NCBI GenBank assembly: GCA_963802765.1
Contig: CAWDJZ010000006.1
Coordinates: forward strand, 248,001-312,000
Origin: Gaiellasilicea sp963802765
GTDB lineage: Bacteria > Actinomycetota > Thermoleophilia > Gaiellales > Gaiellaceae
DNA length: 64,000 nucleotides
Direction of reading: 5' to 3'
Both the position numbers and the translations under genes were made by a program. This document shows positions 43,280-51,799 of this stretch, piece by piece (the stretch's first letter is position 1; every line of letters starts with the position of its first letter). The notes under the pieces were generated by a model. It was not told where the DNA came from and did not search any database. It saw nothing but the letters and a program-made list of their open reading frames with translations.

Positions 43280-44875
43280 TCATCGTGACTCCTCCACTTC
43301 CTTAGCATCGAACGTGTCCTTGAACATCGAGATCAGGTCGTCCTCGCTCAGCTGCTCGTCGACCTCATCGGCGGGCTCCGTCGGCGCGCCGAGCGCGAGG
43401 GTGACACCGAGCCGGTGCCCGGTCACCTCGTAGAGTGCGTCGCGGATCACGCCGACGGCCTTCGGCTCCTCCGCCTGGCGGCGGTGGAAGTCGGCGCTGG
43501 CGGGAAACTCGAGCGTCAGCGTCTCGGCCTCGAGGGCAGCAGGGCGAGCCTCGCCGAGCAGCGAGGCGACCGGAATCGAGCGCGACTGGACGGCGGGGAG
43601 GACGGTTCGCTGCCAGGCGTCCTGGAGTTGCTCGAGCGCGAGCGGCGGCGCCTGGGCCTCAGCCGGCTCCTCAGTCGCTTGCTCTGGGTCAGTGCGCTCC
43701 GGAGCCGGCTGAGGCCTAGCCGGCTCGGCGGAGCCGAGCAGGCGAGTCTCGAGCTGCTCGACACGGAAGGCGAGTGATTCGCGTGACAGATCGGAGCCGG
43801 GGCTCGTCACCTTTACGAGGGCGAGCTCGAGCGGCAGCCGTGCGTCTGCGCCCTGGCGCGCGTCCTCGACGGCGACGGCGAGCAGGTCGCAGAGCCGGAG
43901 GACGGTCGGCGCCGGGAGCTGATTCGCCTGCTCGCGCAGCCGCTCCCGGGTCTCGTCCGTCACGGGCAGCGAGTCCGGGACGTGGCCGACGTGCTGGACG
44001 AGGAGGAGATGGCGCAGGTGCTCGAGCAGGTCGGTCACGAGCCGGGCGAGATCCTGACCCTGCTCGGCGAGCTCCTCGACCAGGACGAGCGCACCCGCCG
44101 TGTCGCGGTCGACGACCGTATCGCAGAGGCGAAAGAGCGCGTCCTCCTCCACCGCGCCGAGCAACTGCAGCACGGCCTGGACGTCGATCGCGTTGCCGGT
44201 CGCAGAAGCGAGCTGGTCGAGTGTCGAGACCGCGTCGCGGAACGAGCCGCGGCCACCGCGTGCGATCAGGGCGAGCGCCGCGTCGGGCACTTCGATCTTC
44301 TCCGCGTCTGCGATCCGTCGCAGCACACGCACGAGCTCCGGCAGCCTCGGCCGCGCGAAGACGAACGTCTGGCAGCGTGAGCGGACCGTGGGCAGGACCT
44401 TGGCGAGGTCGGTCGTGCAGAAGACGAAGACGAGGTGCGGCGGCGGCTCCTCGATCAGCTTCAGGAGCGCATTCCAGGCGGCGTCGGTGAGCTGGTGCGC
44501 CTCGTCGAGGATGTAGACCTTGTACCGGCCCTCGGCGGGCTGGAGGATGACCCGCTCCCGGATCTCGCGGATGTCGTCGATGCCGCGCTGCGAGGCGGCA
44601 TCCATCTCGATCACGTCGAGCGAGGTGCCGTTCGCGATCGACACGCAGGCGTGGCAGACCTTGTCCGGGGTCGCCGTCGGGCCGGCCGCGCAGTTGAGCG
44701 CCTTGGCCAGGATCCGCGCCATCGACGTCTTGCCGGTGCCGCGCGGCCCGGCGAAGAGGTAGGCCTGCCGCAACTGGTCGAGCTCGATTGCGTTACGCAG
44801 CGTCCGGACGACCGCGTCCTGCCCGACCACGTCCTCGAAGTCGAGCGGGCGGTACTTGCGGTAGAGCGCCGTCAC
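43280..44875 (-). CDS. dnaX: DNA polymerase III subunits gamma/tau
   Basis: 531 residues, the clamp-loader ATPase. YRKYRPLDFEDVVGQDAVVR, Walker A FAGPRGTGKTSMARILAKAL, zinc cysteines around CAAGPTATPDKVCHAC, Walker B YILDEAHQLTDAAWNALLKL and the Sensor 1/arginine-finger region FCTTDLAKVLPTVRSRCQTF. The C-terminal third is Glu/Pro/Ala-rich, then a tau-like domain (QDAWQRTVLPAVQSRSIPVA). Followed by ybaB, but recR is displaced. No in-frame slippery A-tract for gamma production is evident in this GC-rich gene. Confidence 0.95.
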   Translation of the reverse strand: MTALYRKYRPLDFEDVVGQDAVVRTLRNAIELDQLRQAYLFAGPRGTGKTSMARILAKALNCAAGPTATPDKVCHACVSIANGTSLDVIEMDAASQRGIDDIREIRERVILQPAEGRYKVYILDEAHQLTDAAWNALLKLIEEPPPHLVFVFCTTDLAKVLPTVRSRCQTFVFARPRLPELVRVLRRIADAEKIEVPDAALALIARGGRGSFRDAVSTLDQLASATGNAIDVQAVLQLLGAVEEDALFRLCDTVVDRDTAGALVLVEELAEQGQDLARLVTDLLEHLRHLLLVQHVGHVPDSLPVTDETRERLREQANQLPAPTVLRLCDLLAVAVEDARQGADARLPLELALVKVTSPGSDLSRESLAFRVEQLETRLLGSAEPARPQPAPERTDPEQATEEPAEAQAPPLALEQLQDAWQRTVLPAVQSRSIPVASLLGEARPAALEAETLTLEFPASADFHRRQAEEPKAVGVIRDALYEVTGHRLGVTLALGAPTEPADEVDEQLSEDDLISMFKDTFDAKEVEESR

Positions 44876-44937
44876 GCCACCGATTCAAGCAGGAATCGCT
44901 CGGCGTACGTGCGCGGCGCTCGCCGCGGTTTTCCGCT

Positions 44938-45021
44938 CTATGCGCGAAAGCGTCCGCGCCCGAAATAGCCGAGCACGAGCAGGACGAGCAGGACGATGAC
45001 CAGGATCCAGAACCAGCTCAT
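44938..45021 (-). CDS. 27-residue single-pass membrane protein
   Basis: ATG at 45021 with AAGGAG five bases upstream encodes MSWFWILVIVLLVLLVLGYF followed by GRGRFRA and a TAG. One hydrophobic helix of ~17 residues and a basic cytoplasmic end. Similar tiny membrane proteins (LVLLVLGYFGRGR-like) occur in many actinobacteria and proteobacteria as I recall, with no known function. It lies 60 bases upstream of dnaX on the same strand, so it may be co-transcribed. Confidence 0.7.
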   Translation of the reverse strand: MSWFWILVIVLLVLLVLGYFGRGRFRA

Positions 45022-45104
45022 GGAGGCTCCTTGTCGAGGGTGGTGGCAACATCCCCGGCTTCGCTCTAGCTCTAACCTCTCCTCCCTGTTGGTAGCGTCG
45101 CCGC

Positions 45105-46172
45105 GTGGCCACGGCCGAGCGGGTCCTCACGCGGCGCGAGCTGAACCGGGCGTTGCTGGGCAGGCAGCTGCTGCTCGAGCGGCATCGGCTGACGGCGGTG
45201 AAGGCGGTCGAGCGGCTCGGCGGCCTCCAGGCGCAGTCCACGCCGAGCCCTTATCTCTCCCTCTGGACGCGGCTCGAGGGGTTCGGGCGCGAGGAGCTGA
45301 CCGAGGCGCTGACGAAGCGACGGCTCGTCAAGGCGCTGCTGCAGCGCGGGACGCTGCACATCGTGACACCGCGCGACTTCTGGGCGATCGCGACCGCGAG
45401 GCGTGAGCTCGGCGGCATCCTCTGGCCGCCGGCCTACGAGGCGCTCGTTCCCAAGTCCATGCTCGGGAAGCTGGGGAGGCTCGTCGTCGACGAGCTCGAC
45501 ACCGGCGAGCGCACGTTCAAGGAGATGCGCGCCCTGCTCGAGCCGTTTGCGAAAGGGGCGGCGACGCCGACGTTCCTCTGGCGTCGCGTCCAGGGTCAGG
45601 CGTACATCGTGCACGTGCCGCCGTCGGGGATCTGGGGCTACGGCGGGCAGGGAGTGTACGCCGCCGCCGAGAAGCGGCTGCGGGGCGGGCCGCCTCCTCC
45701 TATCGAGGCGTTCGACCAGCTTGTCCGCTCGTACCTCGCGGCATACGGACCGGCCACGAAGCACGACGTCGGCCAGTGGGCGGGCGTTCCGCGCCTCACG
45801 CCGATCGCCGAGTCGCTCGAACGGCAACGGCTGCGGACGTTCCTCGACGAGCGGGGCCGGGTGCTCTACGACGTGCCCCGGGCGCCGCTGCCGGATCCGG
45901 AGACGCCGGCGCCGCCGCGCCTCGTGCCGCGCTTCGACAACCTGATCCTCTCGCACGCCGACCGCACTCGCATTCTCGGCGACGTCCCGCCTTCGCGCCT
46001 CGTCACGAAGAACGGGATCGTCCATGCGACGATCCTCGTCGACGGCTTCGTCGTCGGCATGTGGCAGCTGGAGAAGGGCCGTGTCGTCCTCGAGCCGTTC
46101 GGCAAGCTCGACGCGGGGGTACGGCGAGAATTGGAAGACGAGGCTGCGCGGCTCGAGGCCTTCGTCATCTGA
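45105..46172 (+). CDS. AlkZ-like winged-helix DNA-binding protein (HTH_42 family)
   Basis: 355 residues from a GTG at 45105. The N-terminal motif GGLQAQSTPSPYLSLWTRL contains QxQ (Q-A-Q), the catalytic pattern of AlkZ-type DNA glycosylases that unhook azinomycin-like crosslinks. VKALLQRGTLHIVTPRDFWA and VRSYLAAYGPATKHDVGQWA are the tandem winged helices, and LVPRFDNLILSHADRTRIL is family-typical. Probably a DNA repair or resistance glycosylase; some relatives have housekeeping roles. Divergent from the dnaX transcript. Confidence 0.8.
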   Translation: MATAERVLTRRELNRALLGRQLLLERHRLTAVKAVERLGGLQAQSTPSPYLSLWTRLEGFGREELTEALTKRRLVKALLQRGTLHIVTPRDFWAIATARRELGGILWPPAYEALVPKSMLGKLGRLVVDELDTGERTFKEMRALLEPFAKGAATPTFLWRRVQGQAYIVHVPPSGIWGYGGQGVYAAAEKRLRGGPPPPIEAFDQLVRSYLAAYGPATKHDVGQWAGVPRLTPIAESLERQRLRTFLDERGRVLYDVPRAPLPDPETPAPPRLVPRFDNLILSHADRTRILGDVPPSRLVTKNGIVHATILVDGFVVGMWQLEKGRVVLEPFGKLDAGVRRELEDEAARLEAFVI

Positions 46173-46373
46173 TGCTGCCAGCTCGTCGCCGGCGATCGAC
46201 GCCCCCTTCGTCCTCCAGGCCGAAGAGCTTCACCGCCAGTCGTCGTCGAGCCGACGCTCGATGCTGCCGCCCCCACGTCGCACAAGCGTTAGGTTCTCGG
46301 CAGCCGCAGTCAGCAAAGTCACGGGTCGAGCGCGAGCTCGCGGCCGCGCGCGACTAGCTGAAAGGAGGGCAGT

Positions 46374-46562
46374 GTGAACAGCACCAGCAGTCGCTCGACA
46401 TCGGGCCGCGGCTACGAGTACGGCGGGCCGGCTGTCCCAGGAGGCCTCATCGTCGGCGTGGGGCTCGGAATCCTGCTCGACGATTTCTTCGCGTGGCTCC
46501 TGATCGGGCTCGGCGCCGGGTTCATCCTGATGGGCCTCATAGCCGCGATCGCGAGCCGCTGA
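46374..46562 (+). CDS. small membrane protein, 62 aa
   Basis: GTG at 46374 with AGGAGGG upstream. Hydrophilic start (NSTSSRSTSGRGYEYGGPAV), then two hydrophobic stretches (GGLIVGVGLGILLDDFFAWL, LIGLGAGFILMGLIAAI) that could form a helical hairpin with an LDD turn. No family recognised. It is followed within 95 bases by a secreted beta-helix protein gene, possibly co-transcribed. Confidence 0.6.
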   Translation: MNSTSSRSTSGRGYEYGGPAVPGGLIVGVGLGILLDDFFAWLLIGLGAGFILMGLIAAIASR

Positions 46563-46656
46563 CCGAGAGGAGGATGGAGTGCGCGAGAAGACGAAGCGTG
46601 AGGCCCTCCGGATCCCGGAGACCACACCCGCCCCCGCCGAGCAAGGAGGAGGATCC

Positions 46657-48504
46657 ATGCTGCGCGTTCGATCGACGCTTCACCCTCGTGCCCTGCTTCT
46701 AGTCGCGCTCGCGTTGAGCGCGGCCATCACCGGATCCACTGCGAGCGCGGCCCCCGTGGCGGCCGTGTCAGCTCGAAGCGTGCCTGGCTTCGGCCCGAAC
46801 GTGAGGATCTTCGACCCGAGCATGCCGGTCAGCGAGATCCAGGCAGCGATCGACGCGATCCACGCCCAGCAGGTCGACGACGAGATGGGCACGAACCGCT
46901 ACGCGCTCCTGTTCAAGCCGGGTGTGTACGGCACGTCCACCCAGCCGTTGCAGCTGAAGGTCGGCTACTACACCGAGGTCGCGGGCCTGGGCGCCTCCCC
47001 AACCGACGTGACGATCAACGGCAAGATCGAGGTCTACAACCGCTGCCTCGCACCGGACAACTGCATCGCCCTCGTCAATTTCTGGCGCACGCTGTCCAAC
47101 CTGTCGCTCAGCATCAACGCCCTCGGCCAGGATGGCTGTCGCGCCTCTGCGAACTTCTGGGCGGTCTCCCAGGCCGTCTCGATGCGCCGACTCGACATCA
47201 GCGGCGGCAACCTCTCGCTCATGGACTACTGCACTGCGGGGCCGCAGTTCGCGAGCGGCGGCTTCATCGCCGACTCGAACCTGCCGTTCGTCATCAACGG
47301 CTCGCAGCAGCAGTGGCTGATCCGCAACAGCCAGATCGGCGGCTGGTCGAATGCCGTGTGGAACCAGGTCTTCGCGGGGGTCCCGGACGCGCCGTCGGAC
47401 GCGAGCTTCCCGAATCCGCCGTACACGACCCTCGACACGACGCCCCTCAGCCGTGAGAAGCCGTACTTGTTCGTCGACGCGCAGGGCAACTACAACGTCC
47501 GCGTGCCTACTGCGCACACCGACACCGTCGGCACCACTTGGGAAGGCGGCATGACGGCGGGACGCACGATCCCACTCGAAGATTTCTTCATCGCGACGCC
47601 GTCGGACTCGGTGGACACGATCAACAGCCAACTGGCCCGCGGCATGAATTTGCTGTTCACCCCGGGCGTCTACGAGGTCGGGAAGAGCATCTCCGTGAAG
47701 CGCGCCGACACGGTGGTCCTCGCCATGGGGCATGCGACGCTGACCGCGGTCGACGGCGCGATCCCGATGGTCGTGGACGATGTCCCCGGCGTCATCGTCG
47801 CCGGCGTCACGGTCGACGCAGGCACCGTCGAGTCGCCGATCCTCCTGCAGGTCGGCAAGAAGGTCAAGACCAACTCCAAGAGTGACCCCGCCAACCCGAT
47901 CACGCTCTCGGACGTGTACTTCCGCGTTGGTGGGCCGCACATCGGCAAAGCCGACGTCGCGCTCGAGATCAACAGCAACAACGTCCTGATCGACCACACG
48001 TGGGTGTGGCGTGCGGACCACGGCGTCGAGGGCTTCACCGACACGGAGCGCTGGAACACCAACATCGGCCGCAACGGCGTCATCGTCAACGGTGACAACG
48101 TGACGGCGACCGGCCTGTTCGTCGAGCACTTCCAGGAGTACAACACCATCTGGAACGGCGAGAACGGCGTCACGATCCTGTACCAGAACGAGCTGCCGTA
48201 CGATCCGCCGACCCAGGCGGACTGGATGCACGACGGCGTCGAGGGTTGGGCCGGCTACAAGGTCGGAGACCAGGTGAGAACGCACAAGCTCTACGGTGGC
48301 GGCGTCTACGTCTTCAACCGGAATGACCCGTCGATCCACACCGAGAACGGCTTCGAGGTTCCCGAAACCCCGGGTGTCCAGCTACATCACGTGATGACGG
48401 TGAACCTCAGCGCCGGCACGATCGACCACGTGGTCAACGGAGTCGGCGGCCCGGCAGACGTGACCAGGATCGGAGCGCCCGTCTACATCGTCGACTACCC
48501 GTGA
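46657..48504 (+). CDS. secreted right-handed beta-helix protein (pectate-lyase-like fold)
   Basis: 615 residues from the ATG at 46657, preceded by AAGGAGGAGG; an in-frame GTG at 46579 lacks this site. Signal peptide LLLVALALSAAITGSTASAA. The body opens VRIFDPSMPVSEIQAAIDAI, the usual start of glycoside-hydrolase-55-like beta helices, and continues with ALLFKPGVYGTSTQPLQLKV, VNFWRTLSNLSLSINALGQD, LLFTPGVYEVGKSISVKRAD and WVWRADHGVEGFTDTERWNT. Streptomyces relatives are often mislabelled 'adenylyl cyclase' in databases. Likely an exported polysaccharide-binding or hydrolysing protein. Confidence 0.78.
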   Translation: MLRVRSTLHPRALLLVALALSAAITGSTASAAPVAAVSARSVPGFGPNVRIFDPSMPVSEIQAAIDAIHAQQVDDEMGTNRYALLFKPGVYGTSTQPLQLKVGYYTEVAGLGASPTDVTINGKIEVYNRCLAPDNCIALVNFWRTLSNLSLSINALGQDGCRASANFWAVSQAVSMRRLDISGGNLSLMDYCTAGPQFASGGFIADSNLPFVINGSQQQWLIRNSQIGGWSNAVWNQVFAGVPDAPSDASFPNPPYTTLDTTPLSREKPYLFVDAQGNYNVRVPTAHTDTVGTTWEGGMTAGRTIPLEDFFIATPSDSVDTINSQLARGMNLLFTPGVYEVGKSISVKRADTVVLAMGHATLTAVDGAIPMVVDDVPGVIVAGVTVDAGTVESPILLQVGKKVKTNSKSDPANPITLSDVYFRVGGPHIGKADVALEINSNNVLIDHTWVWRADHGVEGFTDTERWNTNIGRNGVIVNGDNVTATGLFVEHFQEYNTIWNGENGVTILYQNELPYDPPTQADWMHDGVEGWAGYKVGDQVRTHKLYGGGVYVFNRNDPSIHTENGFEVPETPGVQLHHVMTVNLSAGTIDHVVNGVGGPADVTRIGAPVYIVDYP

Positions 48505-48634
48505 CAAGCCCGATTCGGGGGAGTCGCGGACGCAAACTCAACGCCAGTGACTGAGCGTTTAGCCTGCACCCCGACCTGCTCGGCAGCGCCCGGCTCGGGG
48601 GCAAGCGATCGGAGGACGACCGGGAGGTGCATTG

Positions 48635-49243
48635 ATGAGTGGCAGGAGGATCTGGGCGATCGGAGGCTTCGTTGCAGGCGCCGTGCTGATCCTGTTCGGC
48701 GCGGCCGCGCTCTATCTGGGCGCAACCTCGTACCAGCTCGTCGGCGACGAGCTCAGCCAGGAGAAGATCGTCGGCGGGCAGGACATGTCCCCAGAGGCGA
48801 TCGCCGAGGGCGTCGAAGAGGCCGGCCTCGAGGACGTTGAGCTCCCGGAGTGCGACGTCGTCGACGAGGAGATCGACACCGGCGAGGAGGCGCGCTGCTT
48901 CGCCGAGTACATGCGCATCCACGCGCTCGAGGCCACCGGCGGCCTGACCTACGCCGAAATGGGCCGCTTCCAGTCCGCCGACGATCCCGCCGACCCGGCC
49001 GGGACGAACGACGAGGCCGAGGCGGCCAAGGACGAGGAGGGTAACCCGATCTCGAACGGCCAGCGGAACATCTGGATCAACGAGACGGCGCTCGCGACCG
49101 CGCTCAACGTCTCGTACATGGCCGAGCAGATCGCGCTCTTCGGGATCGTCGTCGGGATCGCGCTCCTCATCACCGGGATCGGGCTGATCGTGCTGGCCTA
49201 CGCCGTGTTCGTACGCACGGACAGCGAGGCGGCGGCGGTGTAG
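48635..49243 (+). CDS. two-helix membrane protein with acidic extracytoplasmic loop, unknown function
   Basis: 202 residues from the ATG at 48635 (GGGAGG upstream; a TTG one codon earlier is possible). TM1 IGGFVAGAVLILFGAAALYL, then a ~120-residue acidic loop with two cysteines (PECDVVDEEIDTGEEARCFA) and a short aromatic motif NIWINETALATALNVSYMAE, then TM2 IVVGIALLITGIGLIVLAYA. No family recognised. A strong hairpin at 49271-49302 ends the transcript. Confidence 0.65.
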   Translation: MSGRRIWAIGGFVAGAVLILFGAAALYLGATSYQLVGDELSQEKIVGGQDMSPEAIAEGVEEAGLEDVELPECDVVDEEIDTGEEARCFAEYMRIHALEATGGLTYAEMGRFQSADDPADPAGTNDEAEAAKDEEGNPISNGQRNIWINETALATALNVSYMAEQIALFGIVVGIALLITGIGLIVLAYAVFVRTDSEAAAV

Positions 49244-49270
49244 CAGCCTCGGAAGCAGCACCACGTCCTG

Positions 49271-49302
49271 GCCGCAACCCCGCTCCCCGAGCGGGTTGCG
49301 GC
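49271..49302 (+). terminator. hairpin terminator
   Basis: GCCGCAACCC-CGCTC and GAGC-GGGTTGCGGC arms flank a CCC loop, 28 bases after the stop of the two-helix membrane protein gene. Long, GC-rich and nearly perfect. Confidence 0.7.
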
Positions 49303-49388
49303 CTGTTGCGGCCCCAGTTGACATTCCTTTGACATTCTGGGGGCGGCCGAACGGGGGTTAACCTCGCTTGCCAGGGATCGGCCCCGGT

Positions 49389-49423
49389 ACTACAGAGTTG
49401 CGATACCCCGACTGCGCTCTAGC
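49389..49423. repeat. direct repeat flanking the peptidase E-like gene, left copy
   Basis: ACTACAGAGTTGCGAT, a 3-base spacer, then CCGACTGCGCTCTAGC. The same two blocks recur at 50200-50236 with a 5-base spacer and the same orientation. The repeat overlaps the stop codon of the peptidase E-like gene. Confidence 0.85.
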
Positions 49424-50099
49424 TGGTGTTAGGGGTAAACAGCTTCCAGTGCCCCTCGGAGACGACTTCGACGGTGCCGTCGGTCACTTTGATGGCGGTC
49501 TCGTCGTCAACCGCGTACGCCGGACCCTGGATACCGGCCGCCCATCTCTCTGCGTTGGCCATGGTGTTCTCCGGCAGCATCTCGTGATCGAGGTGCGGGA
49601 AGATCGAGAAGTCCACCATTCCCAGGGTGCTGTCGCTACCAGTGGGCGGCTTCCACTGGACGAAGTCCTCCCCGATACGGGGGGTCATCACCATGCTCCC
49701 AGCGCTCAGCCCCACCCAGACCATCTCGCTCAGCGAAGGCAAGAGATCCGCCAGCCCGGACTGCCGCATCCAGTGGCACAGGTACAGGGCATCGCCGCCC
49801 GCCGCCAGCAGGACGTCTGCCTCTCGGACCAGGGGGACCCAGCGCTCTTCGTCGATGCTGGGCAGCGCGGTGAGCTCCAGCACTCCCAAGGACTTCCACC
49901 CCAGCTCGCACATGGGTTCGGCGGATCGTCCACTGATAAAACGCCATGCCCCCGTTCCTGGACCGACCTGGGGGTGCCCGTACAACGCGGTGGGAATGCA
50001 GAGGGCGCTGGACTCGGCAATCGGTTTAGCCAGTAGGTCGACCAGCGCGTCGTGGATGCTCGTGTTCTTGATGCCCGCGGAAGTGAGAAGAAACCTCAA
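49419..50099 (-). CDS. peptidase E-like (S51 family, glutamine-amidotransferase fold) protein
   Basis: 226 residues. Motifs: RFLLTSAGIKNTSIHDALVD, VLLAAGGDALYLCHWMRQS, the nucleophile elbow VWVGLSAGSMVMT with its serine, and FSIFPHLDHE with the putative histidine. Peptidase E cleaves Asp-X dipeptides; others of this fold are cyanophycinase-like. The gene is flanked by 35-37-base direct repeats, with base composition noticeably less GC-rich than its neighbours, so it looks like an inserted cassette. Its TAG lies inside the left repeat. Confidence 0.82.
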   Translation of the reverse strand: MRFLLTSAGIKNTSIHDALVDLLAKPIAESSALCIPTALYGHPQVGPGTGAWRFISGRSAEPMCELGWKSLGVLELTALPSIDEERWVPLVREADVLLAAGGDALYLCHWMRQSGLADLLPSLSEMVWVGLSAGSMVMTPRIGEDFVQWKPPTGSDSTLGMVDFSIFPHLDHEMLPENTMANAERWAAGIQGPAYAVDDETAIKVTDGTVEVVSEGHWKLFTPNTS

Positions 50100-50199
50100 G
50101 ATGCCTCCCGTGTCGATTTCAGCAGAGGAGACTCCGGCGGCCTCCGAAAATCATCGCGGCGGAGCCCCTGGCCGTAGCCTTCAGCCGATCTTTTCGGCG

Positions 50200-50236
50200 A
50201 CTACAGAGTTGCGATTACCACCGACTGCGCTCTAGC
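50200..50236. repeat. direct repeat flanking the peptidase E-like gene, right copy
   Basis: ACTACAGAGTTGCGAT, a 5-base spacer, then CCGACTGCGCTCTAGC, matching the left copy in both 16-base blocks. The distance between copies is about 810 bases. It is 101 bases upstream of the peptidase E-like start. Confidence 0.85.
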
Positions 50237-50366
50237 GACAGCACACTCGCTCAGGCGAGCCGCGAAACGGCGGCACATGCCTCGGGAACTTGGTGACCGT
50301 TTCACCGCGGTTCTTCCCGGTTACGATCGACGATTCCAGCGACCCGCGCTACCAGGAGGAGATTCG

Positions 50367-51005
50367 ATGAGCGACAAGCCGAAGTGGCAGGTCGCGCGTC
50401 TCGACGAGATCGAGCGGCGCGGCAGAGACATCCCGGTGCGCGAGCACCTCGGGATCCACGCATTCGGAATCAACGCCTACACGCCCAGCGAGGATGGCAC
50501 GCTGATCAGTGAGCACGCCGAGTCCGGCTCGGGCCAGGAGGAGCTGTACATCGTGCTCGACGGGAACGCGACCTTCGAGCTCGACGGCGACACGGTCGAG
50601 GCGCCCGCAGGGACGTTCGTGTTCGTCGGGCCGGAGTCGCGGCGGAAGGCGACCGGGGACGGAACCGTCCTTGCCGTCGGCGCCACACCCGGCGAGGCGT
50701 ACCAGGGCATCGACTGGGGCGAGGCGTGGCCATTCCACAGCGAGTCCATGAAGGCCTACGGCGAGCGGCGCTACGCCGACGCGCTCGAAGCGGTCCGCGG
50801 TGCCCTCGAGCGCATGCCGGACCACGCGGGCTTGCATTACAACTACGCCTGCTTCGCAACGCTCGCGGGCGATACCGGTGACGACACGTTCGCCCACCTC
50901 CGCCGGTCCGTCGAGCTGTTACCGCGGTTCCGGAAAGACGCGCGCAAAGACGACGACTTTGCCGCCGTACGCGACGACCCGCGGTTCGAGGAGGCTCTTC
51001 GTTAA
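50367..51005 (+). CDS. cupin plus TPR-like protein
   Basis: 212 residues from the ATG at 50367 (AGGAGGAG upstream); an earlier in-frame ATG at 50277 has no site. Residues ~40-110 are a cupin barrel (SGSGQEELYIVLDGNATFEL, TVEAPAGTFVFVGPESRRKA) with the H/E metal-binding pattern partly kept. The C-terminal half is a TPR-like helical part (RRYADALEAVRGALERMPDH, LHYNYACFATLAG, HLRRSVELLPRFRK). Often annotated as a cupin-domain protein. Sugar or small-molecule binding is possible but the substrate is unknown. Confidence 0.75.
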   Translation: MSDKPKWQVARLDEIERRGRDIPVREHLGIHAFGINAYTPSEDGTLISEHAESGSGQEELYIVLDGNATFELDGDTVEAPAGTFVFVGPESRRKATGDGTVLAVGATPGEAYQGIDWGEAWPFHSESMKAYGERRYADALEAVRGALERMPDHAGLHYNYACFATLAGDTGDDTFAHLRRSVELLPRFRKDARKDDDFAAVRDDPRFEEALR

Positions 51006-51007
51006 GA

Positions 51008-51074
51008 GCGCAGGTTCCACCTTCGACAAGCGCAGGTTGCCACCTTCGACGAGCGCTGCTTCCACCTTCGACAA
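51008..51074. repeat. three tandem copies of a 22-23-base repeat
   Basis: Units starting GCGCAGGTT, GCGCAGGTT and GCGCTGCTT, each ending CCACCTTCGAC-A/G-A, are joined head to tail just after the cupin/TPR stop. Copies 1 and 2 differ by one extra G, copy 3 by two substitutions. No spacers, so not a CRISPR array. Confidence 0.85.
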
Positions 51075-51117
51075 GCTGAGAACCGTCCCGCTGATTCTCG
51101 ATCCGTAGGCCGCAAGT

Positions 51118-51145
51118 GGAGGCCGCCGCGAACGCGACGGCCTCC
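51118..51145. terminator. bidirectional hairpin between convergent genes
   Basis: GGAGGCCG and CGGCCTCC arms with a 12-base loop, followed by GTTGT, lie between the stop at 51005 (plus) and the stop at 51156 (minus). Confidence 0.65.
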
Positions 51146-51155
51146 GTTGTACGGG

Positions 51156-51598
51156 TCACTTGACGGAGATGACGTCGATCACGGCGACTCGAACGTGGCG
51201 CGCTGGTTCTCGCCCGCGCAGGTGTCGCTGACGTTCGCCGTCAAGACGTGCGGCGTGTCGGCGCCCGGAGCGGGAAGGAACCCGCCGATGGCGTTGAGGG
51301 AGAGCGTCAGCCGAGCAGTTGCTCCCGGCGTCGGAACCGCACCGAGGAGGAGGGCAGCCACACCCGCGACCTTGTTGTCGATGAAGACCTCTACCCTTGC
51401 GCCCGCACTCGTGGTGCCTGGCATGAGCTGCACGCGTCCGGCATGCGCGGCGACGCCCGGCCGTAGAGCGGATCCGTAGCAGCGGCCGCCTGAGTCCACG
51501 CGCTGACATTCAGCTACCACTAGGCCGCCGGCACACCGGTGGTCGACTCCGGCGCCGAACTGCGAAACTCGGGCGGCAACGACCGCCCCAGCAACCAC
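51156..51598 (-). CDS. hypothetical secreted-type protein, frameshifted near its end
   Basis: About 147 residues. The N-terminus lacks a signal peptide, so the 5' end may be lost. Recognisable pieces are DHRCAGGLVVAECQRVDSGG, GTTSAGARVEVFIDNKVAGV and HVLTANVSDTCAGENQRATF. The main frame stops at 51179 (FESP). A one-base change continues VIDVISVK to a TGA at 51156, which looks like the natural C-terminus. No family recognised. Cysteines suggest an exported, disulfide-bonded domain. It lies between a terminator hairpin and tRNA-Val. Confidence 0.45.
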
Positions 51599-51655
51599 CC
51601 CGGCCTGACATCCGCCCTCCGAAGCCGCCGACGGACATCATCTTCGAGAGAACGA

Positions 51656-51677
51656 AAACCCCCCTCCAGCGGGGTTT
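51656..51677 (-). terminator. tRNA-Val terminator
   Basis: On the minus strand AAACCCC and GGGGTTT arms flank CGCTGGAGG and are followed by TTCG, eight bases past the tRNA 3' end. Fits an intrinsic terminator. Confidence 0.75.
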
Positions 51678-51684
51678 CTCGTGA

Positions 51685-51756
51685 TGGGCGCACCTGGGAT
51701 TGAACCAGGGACCTCTCGCGTGTGAAGCGAGCGCTCTCCCGCTGAGCTATGCGCCC
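51685..51756 (-). tRNA. tRNA-Val, anticodon CAC
   Basis: Cloverleaf on the minus strand: acceptor GGGCGCA/TGCGCCC with discriminator A, D arm AGCTCAGC-GGGAGAGCG, anticodon stem CTCGC/GCGAG enclosing TTCACAC (CAC at 34-36), and T arm CCTGG-TTCAATC-CCAGG. Reads GTG valine codons. CCA is not encoded. 72 bases. Confidence 0.95.
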
Positions 51757-51799
51757 GGGAGGAACCACAGGATAGCGATGCTGCTACCCTCCTTTCGCC

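Noticed and set aside
49389..50236. Integron-type attC sites around the peptidase E-like gene
   Set aside because: Although GTTAGGG resembles a core site, the repeats lack the paired R''/R' cores and the characteristic hairpin, so they were kept only as direct repeats.
51008..51074. CRISPR array
   Set aside because: Units are contiguous with no spacers and only three copies; no cas genes nearby.
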